A stretch of 64,000 nucleotides of DNA, taken from contig NZ_QLLL01000006.1 of the NCBI RefSeq assembly GCF_003259335.1, positions 1-64,000 of the forward strand, written 5' to 3'. Of the stretch, positions 54,104-61,930 are shown in pieces. A model generated the notes under the pieces. That model was not told where the DNA came from. It saw only the letters and a list, made by a program, of their open reading frames with translations, and searched no databases. Made by a program: the position numbers and the translations under genes. Within the stretch, counting starts at the first letter, position 1. Each line of letters starts with the position of its first letter. This DNA comes from Chitinophaga skermanii (lineage in GTDB: Bacteria > Bacteroidota > Bacteroidia > Chitinophagales > Chitinophagaceae).

Positions 54104-54668
54104 AACGACTGTTTTACCGTTTAAAAAGATGAAAATGTATACAAAAAGCTTATTTCATATTTAATATTAAATAACCTTTCGTAACTGGTAATTAATTGAA
54201 ACACATTTCATAGAATTATGAAAAATATGCTATTGTAATTAGCAAAGTAAGTTCTCGATTTGCATTCCAAGAAAATGCAAAAATACTAAAGTTATTAGTA
54301 CTAAAAATGTTCATTTTGAGCAAGTTTTGCAAAGCGCTCACCTACCCAATCGAGCCTGGAGATTTTTGAAAGCGAGGATACCGGTTAAGGGAATTTTGCT
54401 TTAAGTGGAGAAAACTGCCAGGTATAAAGGATGTCGCAAGATATCACATTTTTCGAAAATATTGACAGAAATGATGATGTGAAAGGAAAATAAATCCCAC
54501 TTGCACACATGACATTTTGCCAAAATATCACGCATTTATTATATGCTAAATAATTACTACCCCTCTTTCTTTCAAAAGGAAAAAGATCAAACACTACGTT
54601 TTCTATTTAACATATTTAGGATTATGGGCAAGCTTGGTAATACCCTTTCTCGGTAAAGTTGCATAAAG

Positions 54669-54935
54669 ACATGTTCGTTTTTCGTCAACTGGTGTGACGA
54701 TACAAACCGGTTAACATGAAAGATATTTAACAAGTGATGACCCCTCAGGCGAATTTCATAATCGCTATTAGATAACAAACACATGATCATTTTTTAGCAA
54801 ATGAAATGCAACTTCAACCGGGTTAACATGAAAAATTTTACGAAGTGTTGCTAAATTACCAGGATATATGATCTCTATTTTGAAGTAAACACATGATCAT
54901 TTTTCACTAATTGAAGTACGAAACAAACAGCTTTT
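54669..54935. repeat. Diverged tandem repeat, unit about 110-112 bp
   Basis: ACATG(T/A)TC(G/A)TTTTT begins at 54669, 54781 and 54891 (steps 112 and 110), and GGTTAACATGAAA occurs at 54709 and 54821 (step 112). Unit 3 is partial. A weaker GACATGATGAAATTT follows near 54989. Each unit holds dyad-like ATGATCAT and GGTTAAC words. Confidence 0.75.
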
Positions 54936-55379
54936 TTCATAAAATAACAGGCTGATAAAAATAACTTTTGGCACTTTTTAGCACAAAAGACATGATGAAA
55001 TTTCAACAATTGATTTTGTTGGGATGGAAAGTTAAGAGGTCAAATAGGTCGATTTTTAGCATCTACAATTTGTAACTCATAGCAATTTTTCATCCTTTGA
55101 ACGGGGTGGTAACTTGCAACTTCTTCTTCATCATCCCCCTTTCCCGTGACAAATTATAATCCTCCCATACAACTTACATTTTCTATCGTCCCCCTTTCAT
55201 CTCATCATCAACTCGAAACGCCTATTCATTTTCATGAAAACTAAGTGTAAGCAGTTCAAAAACATGCACTGTAACTCATTCATTATCAATAACCGAAAAA
55301 TCACAACCTTCATAATTAACTGGTATACATTCAATTACAAGGGTCGAATCGGCTGGAGGATAGGCTTTTACTGGAAAAA

Positions 55380-55462
55380 GATAGGGTGGAGATAGGCTTA
55401 GGATAGGCTTGAGATAGGCTTGAGATAGGGTGAAGATAGGCTTTAGATAGGGTTGGGATATA
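55380..55462. repeat. Tandem array, 11-bp period (GATAGG[C/G]TTGA units)
   Basis: GATAGG/GATATA starts at 55380, 55391, 55402, 55413, 55424, 55435, 55446 and 55457: seven steps of exactly 11 bp. In-phase or near-phase outliers occur at 55359 (21 bp before) and 55479 (22 bp after). Confidence 0.95.
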
Positions 55463-55627
55463 TAAACATACTTTTTTAGATAGGAAAGTGACCAGTTTGG
55501 CCACGTGCTTGGAATGGTTGGGTAGCTTCCCTTCAGCCCCGTTAATTTTTTCCCAATTCCGCCTATAACCTTTGCAATATTCTTCCTTTCGCGTAGGTTT
55601 GAGGTATCATAACTCTTTGCTATTTTC

Positions 55628-56083
55628 ATGAAATATTTAAAAGTAATGCTCCTGGTAGCAGTCGCTTGGTGCGGTATATCGGCCTGCGGCAATATCAAGG
55701 ATTTACAGTTTGTTCGAATTGCCGACGTAGCGCTTGGTGAAATGGGGTTCTCTAAAACGACCGTGAAAATGAATATCGCGTACTTCAACCCCAATAATTT
55801 CGCCCTCAAATTGAAAGATGCGCAGTTCGACGTGTATATCGACGATTCCAAGGTGGGCCATTCTATGCAAGACACGCTGATCCTTATCCCGGCGAAAGAC
55901 ACGTTCTATTTCCCCGTGAAAATCGACGTAAACATGGGTAACCTTATGAAAAATGCAGCTAATATCCTTGCCAACAAGGAAGTAACGTTGAAAGCGATGG
56001 GTAACTGTAAAGTTGGGAAAAGCGGGGTGTTCTTCCCATTCCCTATCAAGGTGGAATCCAAACAACAATTCAACTTATTCTAA
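55628..56083 (+). CDS. LEA14-like (WHy-domain) lipoprotein
   Basis: A 151-residue protein with a lipoprotein-like N-terminus (LLVAVAWCGISACG, Cys20) and one LEA type 2 domain: VRIADVALGEMGFSKTTVKMNIAYFNPNNFALKLKDAQFDVYIDDSKVGHSMQD, then the second half IPAKDTFYFPVKIDVNMGNL and KVGKSGVFFPFPIKVESKQQF. Such domains are beta-sandwiches linked to desiccation or envelope stress; the role in Bacteroidota is unknown. Transcribed alone with its own terminator. Confidence 0.88.
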   Translation: MKYLKVMLLVAVAWCGISACGNIKDLQFVRIADVALGEMGFSKTTVKMNIAYFNPNNFALKLKDAQFDVYIDDSKVGHSMQDTLILIPAKDTFYFPVKIDVNMGNLMKNAANILANKEVTLKAMGNCKVGKSGVFFPFPIKVESKQQFNLF

Positions 56084-56113
56084 GCTCGTCTCCATTTTAA
56101 TTAGTATATAAAG

Positions 56114-56137
56114 AAGCCTTTCCTACGGGGAAGGCTT
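56114..56137 (+). terminator. Terminator of the LEA14-like gene
   Basis: Stem AAGCCTTTCC / GGGAAGGCTT with one wobble and a short loop, followed by a T-rich run (TCTTTTT). Confidence 0.7.
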
Positions 56138-56175
56138 TCTTTTTGCCGCCTACCCCTATCCAAGGCATAAAAAAA

Positions 56176-56200
56176 CCCGCCTCTACCATGTAGAGACGGG
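56176..56200 (-). terminator. Terminator of the pyrE-HMA operon
   Basis: 10-bp stem CCCGCCTCTA / TAGAGACGGG with one mismatch and a 5-nt loop. A T-run follows on the minus strand. Confidence 0.78.
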
Positions 56201-56224
56201 CAAAAAAATTTCTTCGTAGTACAA

Positions 56225-56614
56225 TTAGCCTTTCTTCTTAGCCGGTTTCGATTGCTCCATGCCACCACCGTCTTCCGGTTTCTTGCAACATGTAGGTAAA
56301 GCGGTGTAAGAATCTGGGTTGGCCGTTACATCATCTGCATCGTAACCTGCGTTAGCAATAGCAGTTTTCACGTTTTCAATATTTGTACGATCAGGGTAAA
56401 ACTGAACAGTCGTGATTTTCTTTTTCACGTCTACTTTTACAGATTTTACACCGTCTTCTTTAGTCAAATACTTTTCAATGCGGTTCTTGCAAGATTCACA
56501 TTGGATAGTTGGCGTGTTAATTTTGGATGTAACGATGCCTTTTTTCGCTTGTTGTGCCATGGCCATTGACGTACCGGCAAACAAGAACACGAGTAACAAT
56601 TTTAAAATTCGCAT
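56225..56614 (-). CDS. Exported heavy-metal-associated (HMA) domain protein
   Basis: A 129-residue protein with a signal peptide (ILKLLLVFLFAGTSMAMAQ). It is followed by one ferredoxin-like HMA domain: INTPTIQCESCKNRIEKYLTKEDGVKSVKVDVKKKITTVQFYPDRTNIENVKTAIANAGYDAD, where CESC is the metal-binding CxxC. The Lys/Gly-rich tail contains a CC pair (PTCCKKPEDGGG). It probably binds Cu(I) or Zn in the periplasm. It lies 40 nt downstream of pyrE on the same strand; co-transcription is likely, a functional link is not evident. Confidence 0.88.
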   Translation of the reverse strand: MRILKLLLVFLFAGTSMAMAQQAKKGIVTSKINTPTIQCESCKNRIEKYLTKEDGVKSVKVDVKKKITTVQFYPDRTNIENVKTAIANAGYDADDVTANPDSYTALPTCCKKPEDGGGMEQSKPAKKKG

Positions 56615-56654
56615 GGATCAGATTTTTGATAAAACGAATATATACAAAAAATTA

Positions 56655-57290
56655 TTATCTACCCCATTCAGATGGTGCTTGGCGCCAAGCTTCTAATGTA
56701 GCTTGTTCCTCGGCACTAACGGTACCTTTATCCACTGCTAATTCGATCATAGCATTGTAGTTGCTCATTGATTTGAATGGCACGTTGGCTGCTTCGAAAG
56801 CTTTTACGGCTACATCAAAACCATAGTTGAACACCGATACCATACCAATTACGTTACCACCGGCTGCACGGATACCCGCCACCGCTTCTAAGCTACTTTT
56901 ACCGGTAGAAATCAAGTCTTCTACCACTACTACTTCCTGGCCTTCTTGCAACACACCTTCAATTAAGTTGCCCATACCGTGTTCTTTCGGTTTAGAACGC
57001 ACATAAATGAAAGGCAGTTTCAATTGGTCCGCCACTAAAGCGCCCAATGGAATACCACCGGTAGCTACGCCCGCGATTACAGCTGCATCTGGCCATGTTT
57101 CAAACACGATGTTGCACATTTCAGATTTGATGAAGTCGCGTACATATGGGTACGACAAAATCTTACGGTTATCGCAATAAACAGGCGATTTCCAACCTGA
57201 GGCCCACGTAAATGGCGCCGCCGGGCTTAATTTCACGGCTTGAATTTGCAGTAATTTCTCTGCTACTTGCTTTTCACTAATGTTGTTCAT
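56655..57290 (-). CDS. pyrE: Orotate phosphoribosyltransferase
   Basis: A 211-residue enzyme of de novo pyrimidine synthesis (orotate + PRPP to OMP): FTWASGWKSPVYCDNRKIL, VIAGVATGGIPLGALVADQLKLPFIYVRSKPKEHG, and the PRPP loop VVVVEDLISTGKSSLEAV. The frame extends three codons upstream to 57299, but the -7 box TAATTTTG (57297-57304) overlaps that extension, so the ATG at 57290 is the start. It is divergent from a NUDIX gene, with only 68 nt between the two start codons. Confidence 0.95.
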   Translation of the reverse strand: MNNISEKQVAEKLLQIQAVKLSPAAPFTWASGWKSPVYCDNRKILSYPYVRDFIKSEMCNIVFETWPDAAVIAGVATGGIPLGALVADQLKLPFIYVRSKPKEHGMGNLIEGVLQEGQEVVVVEDLISTGKSSLEAVAGIRAAGGNVIGMVSVFNYGFDVAVKAFEAANVPFKSMSNYNAMIELAVDKGTVSAEEQATLEAWRQAPSEWGR

Positions 57291-57296
57291 ACAGCG

Positions 57297-57304
57297 CAAA
57301 ATTA
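57297..57304 (-). promoter_or_regulatory. -7 promoter box (TAATTTTG) of pyrE, nearly leaderless
   Basis: Exact TAnnTTTG match on the minus strand ending 6 nt before the pyrE ATG. Confidence 0.6.
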
Positions 57305-57346
57305 TTCATTTCAAATGATGTACCCGCAATATTTTAGTTTTGGTTG

Positions 57347-57354
57347 TATTTTTG
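57347..57354 (+). promoter_or_regulatory. -7 promoter box (TATTTTTG) of the NUDIX gene, leaderless geometry
   Basis: Exact TAnnTTTG match ending 4 nt before the ATG at 57359. An in-frame TTG at 57344 lies upstream of or inside the box and cannot be the start if this box is used. The two divergent -7 boxes are only 42 bp apart. Confidence 0.65.
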
Positions 57355-57358
57355 TTCG

Positions 57359-57985
57359 ATGGAAACACTTTTCACTGTCTATATTAACGAATCTCCCCTT
57401 TTCATTGCTGCGCCCGGTACCACGCTACCACAAGATTTCAGCGATGCTAAAGTTTTCAATACACCCAACAACGCCACCATTCAAACCGTAATCGAACAAC
57501 TCGAAAACAACGAGTTGCCCGCTGCTGTACTTACCAGCAACGACCCCGTTGCCCTCTTCGAAGAAGTAAAGGCATTCTACGAAGTACTGGTAGCAGCAGG
57601 AGGACTGATCACCAACGCCGCCAACGGCGAAATTTTGATGATGTTCCGTCGTGGTAAATGGGATCTTCCCAAAGGGAAACAAGATGAAGGTGAAGACTTG
57701 CCAACTTGTGCATTGCGTGAAGTACAAGAAGAAACCGGTTTGCACAATGTAAAAATCGAAGATTTCCTCATGGAAACCTTCCACACCTACATGCACAAAG
57801 GCAAACGTACCCTTAAACATTCTTATTGGTACAAGATGTTGTTCACCGGTACTGAACTAACGGTGGCACAAATCGAAGAGGATATTATTGATATCCAATG
57901 GGTGCGGAAAGAAAATGTATCGAAGTATATCCCTTATTCGTTCCGTAATATCGGGGCTGTGTTAACGAAGGGATTGGGTTTATAA
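57359..57985 (+). CDS. NUDIX hydrolase
   Basis: A 208-residue protein. An about 70-residue N-terminal part of unknown fold precedes the NUDIX domain, with the full box GKQDEGEDLPTCALREVQEETGL (Gx5Ex7REUxEExGU) after LMMFRRGKWDLPKG. The C-terminal part WVRKENVSKYIPYSFRNIGAVL is typical of Bacteroidota NUDIX proteins. It hydrolyses nucleoside diphosphate-linked compounds; the substrate is not predictable. It is divergent from pyrE and could belong to nucleotide metabolism or clean-up. Confidence 0.92.
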   Translation: METLFTVYINESPLFIAAPGTTLPQDFSDAKVFNTPNNATIQTVIEQLENNELPAAVLTSNDPVALFEEVKAFYEVLVAAGGLITNAANGEILMMFRRGKWDLPKGKQDEGEDLPTCALREVQEETGLHNVKIEDFLMETFHTYMHKGKRTLKHSYWYKMLFTGTELTVAQIEEDIIDIQWVRKENVSKYIPYSFRNIGAVLTKGLGL

Positions 57986-58011
57986 GAAGAGCAACGAATG
58001 CGTATAAAAGG

Positions 58012-58043
58012 AAAAGGATGCTTTTGCAAGCATCCTTTTTTTA
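58012..58043. terminator. Bidirectional terminator between the NUDIX and thioesterase genes
   Basis: Perfect 12-bp stem AAAAGGATGCTT / AAGCATCCTTTT with a TTGC tetraloop and T-runs on both strands, in the 55-nt gap of convergent genes. Confidence 0.92.
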
Positions 58044-58490
58044 TGACTGTTGTTCAGCAAATACTTTCTTTAATATAGCTACCGTTAACCTGCTTACGCA
58101 CACTAACTTGTGTTCATCGTCGGTAATACGGATATCCCACACGTGCGTAGTACCACCAATGTGCAAAGGTTTTGCAATGGCATGTACATACCCTTCTTTC
58201 ACGCCGCGAATATGGTTGGCATTAATTTCTAAGCCTACACATATTTGCTTTTCCGGGTTAATAATTAAGGCCGAGGCTACGCTGCCAATGGTTTCAGCCA
58301 AGGCTGCCGATGCGCCACCGTGTAATAACCCGTAAGGCTGCTTCGTACGTTTGTCTACCGGCATCATGGCGCGCAAGTAATCGGCGCCGATTTCCGTAAA
58401 CTCAATGCCAATGTGCTCGCCCATGGTGTTAGCGCCATACTCATTCAACTGATCGATCGATATATCCTTCGAGTACCATATTGGTTTCAT
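58041..58490 (-). CDS. Hotdog-fold acyl-CoA thioesterase (PaaI/YdiI-like)
   Basis: A 149-residue hotdog-fold enzyme: GEHIGIEFTEIGADYLRAMMPVDKRTKQPYGLLHGGASAALAETIGSVAS, the HGGAS..LAET block of the YdiI/MenI/PaaI branch with the catalytic Glu, and GLEINANHIRGVKEGYVHAIAKPLHIGGTTHVWDI. It hydrolyses acyl-CoA, possibly 1,4-dihydroxy-2-naphthoyl-CoA in menaquinone synthesis, but the substrate is uncertain. Last gene of the DUF3822-rsmD-coaD-thioesterase run, 43 nt after coaD. Confidence 0.88.
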   Translation of the reverse strand: MKPIWYSKDISIDQLNEYGANTMGEHIGIEFTEIGADYLRAMMPVDKRTKQPYGLLHGGASAALAETIGSVASALIINPEKQICVGLEINANHIRGVKEGYVHAIAKPLHIGGTTHVWDIRITDDEHKLVCVSRLTVAILKKVFAEQQS

Positions 58491-58533
58491 ACGAGGTAAT
58501 TTTATTTGTTATCACGTTAACGCCTATACGTTC

Positions 58534-59022
58534 TTATTTGTTTTGCAAGTCCATCGTTTTAATGGCTGCGGCCACTTCCTTTGGTAAGAATTGGGTAGCA
58601 TCGCCACCATTCCGAATCACATCTCTCACCAAGGTAGAAGCAATGGTACTAAACTCGGGTGAGCAGGTAAGGAAAATTGTTTCTACGGTAGGGTCAATTT
58701 TTCTATTCATATCCGCAATCCCTTTCTCATACTCAAAATCGGCTACATAGCGGATGCCGCGCAAGATAAATTGTGCATTTACTTTCTTACAAAAGTTCAC
58801 CGTTAATCCTTCATAGGCAGATACCTTGATTTTCGGCTGATGCTTATAAATTTCTTGCAACCATGCTACCCTTTGTTCTACTGTAAACATGGGTACTTTG
58901 GTTGAATTCACACCGATTCCAATGATTAATTCGTCGAAAAGATCTACGGCCCGGTCGATAATATCTGTATGTCCTAATGTTACAGGATCGAATGTGCCTG
59001 GAAATAAGCAAATGCGTTGCAT
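58534..59022 (-). CDS. coaD: Phosphopantetheine adenylyltransferase
   Basis: A 162-residue nucleotidyltransferase of coenzyme A synthesis (4'-phosphopantetheine + ATP to dephospho-CoA). It starts MQRICLFPGTFDPVTLGHTDIIDRAVDLFDELIIGI (T-x-GH motif), has LRGIRYVADFEYEKGIADMNRKIDP and ends with the phosphate-binding region TIASTLVRDVIRNGGDATQFLP. Length as in the family. It lies 27 nt downstream of rsmD, and rsmD-coaD is a widespread bacterial pair. Confidence 0.95.
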   Translation of the reverse strand: MQRICLFPGTFDPVTLGHTDIIDRAVDLFDELIIGIGVNSTKVPMFTVEQRVAWLQEIYKHQPKIKVSAYEGLTVNFCKKVNAQFILRGIRYVADFEYEKGIADMNRKIDPTVETIFLTCSPEFSTIASTLVRDVIRNGGDATQFLPKEVAAAIKTMDLQNK

Positions 59023-59049
59023 GAATTAGCTTTTGTGTAATGTAACCTG

Positions 59050-59604
59050 TTACTTCTTCAGCGATTCCCGGTTGATGAATATGGAGAATATTGTAGTACC
59101 ATAATTCCGCTCATCGCGGTAATAGCTAAATTCTTTATAGTTATTGCGCGGTGTATGTTCTAATACGAACCAACCTTCCGGCTTCAATAAGTTCTTCTCG
59201 AATACTATGCGTGGTAAATCATCTATTTCGGCCAAGGCGTAAGGTGGGCCGGCGAAGATGAAATCAAATTGTTCCTTGCATTGGTGCAAGAATTTGAATA
59301 CATCCATGCGCACCAATTTCAAATGGTTGATACCCAGTGATGCGGCTGTTTTTTGTATAAAATCTGCCATCTGCGGGTCGCGCTCAACAATCGTTTGATC
59401 TGTTGCGCCGCGGGATGCCAATTCATAACTAATAGCACCGGTACCCCCGAAAATATCGAGTACTTTCAGGGTGTCGATTTCTAAGTTATTCTCTATAATG
59501 TTGAACAATCCGCTCTTAGCAATGTCCGTAGTAGGTCGCGTATGCGGCATGTTCGACGGCGGGTTGATCCGCCTTCCTCCTAACTCTCCTCCTATTATAC
59601 GCAT
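59050..59604 (-). CDS. rsmD: 16S rRNA (guanine-966-N2)-methyltransferase RsmD
   Basis: A 184-residue SAM-dependent methyltransferase: MRIIGGELGGRRINPP, RPTTDIAKSGLFNII, SAM motif VLDIFGGTGAISYELASRG, IVERDPQMADFI, then the active-site region DFIFAGPPYALAEIDDLP. In the family this last motif is (D/N)PPY; here residue 119 is Gly (A-G-P-P-Y), an unusual change of the catalytic Asp position. The ATG at 59604 is the standard start; the frame runs on to 59694 inside the upstream gene. It overlaps the DUF3822 gene by 10 nt. Confidence 0.92.
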   Translation of the reverse strand: MRIIGGELGGRRINPPSNMPHTRPTTDIAKSGLFNIIENNLEIDTLKVLDIFGGTGAISYELASRGATDQTIVERDPQMADFIQKTAASLGINHLKLVRMDVFKFLHQCKEQFDFIFAGPPYALAEIDDLPRIVFEKNLLKPEGWFVLEHTPRNNYKEFSYYRDERNYGTTIFSIFINRESLKK

Positions 59605-60464
59605 AATGCGAGTGCATAAAGGTTTTGAAAATGATGTGATGGTAATTCCTGCATTTTGGGTAGGTATAAAATGCCCGATGGGCGATCTATCCATTCCATC
59701 TGCGGAATAAACTTATTTAACTCTGTATAAATCACTGAATCGTTCGACAATGCGCCGCCCAGTTTCACTTTTACTTGTTGCTCGCTCAGTTGTAATTGTC
59801 GTAATGCATTAATCGTATAATACACTACATCCAATCCCGATTGGTAGAAAAACTGCTGCTGCAGTAATAATTTACCGTTCTTGAAGATGGTGAGTACAAA
59901 CTGGTGTGCTTGTATATCAATAAAGGCCACGCCATCGAATCGATGGATATCGGCGCTTTTACTGTACGATTTCATAAGGGCGGCATTGGTATGCACTACC
60001 CTGTCGCTGCTGAATTCTTTGCGCAAGAAACCCAGTACATCTTTGTCTACGGCGTATACATGTACAATGCCCATTTCTTCTACTATGTCGTACAACACGG
60101 CTTCGTGCATTTTCTCTGGGTGTACAACGTGCAAATACTCTTTCTTCAATTGCGGATCGAAGAATTCTGAAGGTACCAGTGTATTGTCTTGCGTATCAAA
60201 GGCCAGCAATACTTCTTTGAACGCGGTGAACAACAATTTATCGGCATCAAAGATTTGTTCGATCATTTCTAAATCTGCTACCGCCAATGTTTTCGGCACA
60301 TAGCTATACGATTTAACGGCCAAAAATTTACGATGCAAGGGGTTGAAAACGGCGTAATTGAACGTGCCACTGCCAATTAGTATAAGGAGGTGACAAGTAG
60401 TAAGGTCGGTTTCCAACAAGGTATCGTCATCGATTGCAAAAGCCGGTTGTATTGTATAAGCCAT
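59595..60464 (-). CDS. DUF3822-family protein
   Basis: A 289-residue protein of the Bacteroidota-specific DUF3822 family. The fold looks like a duplicated actin/RNase H-like ATPase: LLILIGSGTFNYAVFNPLHRKFLAVKSY in the first half and GVAFIDIQAHQFVLTIFKNGKLLLQQQFFYQSGLDVVYYTINALRQLQL in the second, similar to PilM/FtsA-like repeats. Function unknown. It is first of the DUF3822-rsmD-coaD-thioesterase operon, and its stop overlaps the rsmD start by 10 nt, so translation is coupled. Confidence 0.88.
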   Translation of the reverse strand: MAYTIQPAFAIDDDTLLETDLTTCHLLILIGSGTFNYAVFNPLHRKFLAVKSYSYVPKTLAVADLEMIEQIFDADKLLFTAFKEVLLAFDTQDNTLVPSEFFDPQLKKEYLHVVHPEKMHEAVLYDIVEEMGIVHVYAVDKDVLGFLRKEFSSDRVVHTNAALMKSYSKSADIHRFDGVAFIDIQAHQFVLTIFKNGKLLLQQQFFYQSGLDVVYYTINALRQLQLSEQQVKVKLGGALSNDSVIYTELNKFIPQMEWIDRPSGILYLPKMQELPSHHFQNLYALALCV

Positions 60465-60562
60465 ATGGCGGTTATCAGTTAGTTAGAGCACAATAATAAC
60501 TATTTTTCCTAAATATGTACGAGGCCATTTACGCCGTATTCCTTTACACGCGTACAAAGCCT

Positions 60563-60570
60563 TATCTTTG
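60563..60570 (+). promoter_or_regulatory. -7 promoter box (TATCTTTG) of the MATE transporter gene
   Basis: Exact TAnnTTTG match, 28 nt before the ATG at 60599. It rules out the longer in-frame start at 60515. Confidence 0.6.
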
Positions 60571-60598
60571 CGAGCAATCTTACGCCATTCAACCCGTT

Positions 60599-61930
60599 AT
60601 GCAAGTAGTAGTCAATACGCGCCAAATTATCAAAATAGCCGCCCCTATCAGCTTGGCGCTCATCGTTCCACAAATTAACCACATGACCAACACGGCTTTC
60701 ATTGGTCGTTTAGGTGATTTTGAGCTGGCAGCCAACGGGATAGCCGGTATTTACTACTTGGTGATGTACATGATTGCGTACGGTTTGAACAATGGTATAC
60801 AAGTAATTATCGCCCGCCGTGCCGGTGAAAAGAATGAAAGTGGTATTGGGCAGGTGTTCTCTAATGGTATATCGCTGTGCTTATTGTTCTCGCTGGTGGC
60901 GGTGAGTATTACGTTTTTCATAGCCCCTTGGGTATTCCGCCATACCTTGCACGACCCGCATATTTTAGAAGCGGCCCTTTCCTTTATATATACGCGTATT
61001 TGGGGGTTGCCCTTTTTGATGTTGCTGGGCTTGGCGAACTCCTTTTATATAGGCAGTGGTAATACCCGGATATTAGCCGTTACCTCGTTGTTCCAAGAAG
61101 TAACGAATATCTTCTTCGATTACACCTTGATATTCGGCGCATGGGGGTTCCCGGCTATGGGTTTAAACGGTGCAGCGGTTGCCAGTATTATTGCAGAAAT
61201 AACCGGTTGTGGTGTGGCTTACAGTATGATTTTCCTATTGGGCTACCATAAGCGTTTCAGCTTATTCCAGTATTTGCGTCCCCGCTTGGAAACGGCGAAG
61301 CATATACTAGTGGTGTCGGCACCGTTGATTGTACAATACTTGTTTAGTATTGGCAGTTGGATGGTATTCTTTGTTTTTATTGAGCATTTGGGTACCCGCC
61401 CGCTCGCCATTTCCAACATGATGCGCAGTATTTTCGGCTTCTTCGGGATCTTCACGTGGGCCTTAGCGGCTACTAGCAATACCATGGTGAGTAACCTCAT
61501 TGGCCAGGGTAAGCAAGAGGAGGTATTCAAAGCCATCCGTAAAATTGCCTTGATTAGTATTGGTTGTGCGCTGTGCGTATGTACCATCTTAAATATATTC
61601 CCTTACACCCTTTTACATGTTTATACCCCTGATGCGGCGCTTATTGAAGAGGCGCTTCCATCAATTAGGATACTTACTATTAGCACCGTGTTAACCTCGG
61701 TGGCAGCCGTTGTATTTAACGGGGTAACGGGTACGGGCAATACGAAAGTGAACCTACTTATCGAGTTTACGGCGGTAGTGTGTTACTTGTTGTATTGCGA
61801 GATTGTTATCGACCAGTTGAGAAAGCCGCTGCATTGGGCTTGGGGCAGCGAGTTTGTTTACTGGATGGTGATCATCGTTATGTGTTTGTGGTATTTGAGT
61901 ACAGGGAAATGGAAGAATAAGAAGATTTAG
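60599..61930 (+). CDS. MATE-family multidrug/Na+ efflux transporter
   Basis: A 443-residue inner-membrane protein with twelve predicted helices in two homologous halves: IIKIAAPISLALIVPQINHMTNTAFIGRLGDFELAANGIAGIYYLVMYMIAYGLNNGIQVIIARRAGEK, and the second half ILVVSAPLIVQYLFSIGSWMVFFVFIEHLGTRPLAISNMMRSIFGFFG. The pattern and length are of DinF/NorM-like MATE proteins, which exchange cationic drugs for Na+ or H+. The longer frame (from 60515) would start before the promoter box. The stop codon directly abuts the stop of the convergent TPR gene. Confidence 0.93.
   Translation: MQVVVNTRQIIKIAAPISLALIVPQINHMTNTAFIGRLGDFELAANGIAGIYYLVMYMIAYGLNNGIQVIIARRAGEKNESGIGQVFSNGISLCLLFSLVAVSITFFIAPWVFRHTLHDPHILEAALSFIYTRIWGLPFLMLLGLANSFYIGSGNTRILAVTSLFQEVTNIFFDYTLIFGAWGFPAMGLNGAAVASIIAEITGCGVAYSMIFLLGYHKRFSLFQYLRPRLETAKHILVVSAPLIVQYLFSIGSWMVFFVFIEHLGTRPLAISNMMRSIFGFFGIFTWALAATSNTMVSNLIGQGKQEEVFKAIRKIALISIGCALCVCTILNIFPYTLLHVYTPDAALIEEALPSIRILTISTVLTSVAAVVFNGVTGTGNTKVNLLIEFTAVVCYLLYCEIVIDQLRKPLHWAWGSEFVYWMVIIVMCLWYLSTGKWKNKKI

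Larger units (their letters stand above)
54104..55627. other. 1.5-kb gene-free stretch with two different tandem repeats
   Basis: No ORF with protein-like composition. It holds a diverged repeat of about 111 bp (54669-54935) and an 11-bp tandem array (55380-55462). The rest is AT-rich. Confidence 0.65.

Noticed and set aside
55276-55902. 208-codon minus-strand ORF with an apparent 11-residue repeat
   Set aside because: The repeat arises because the 11-bp DNA array is read in three frames (33 bp); the rest is antisense to the LEA14-like gene.
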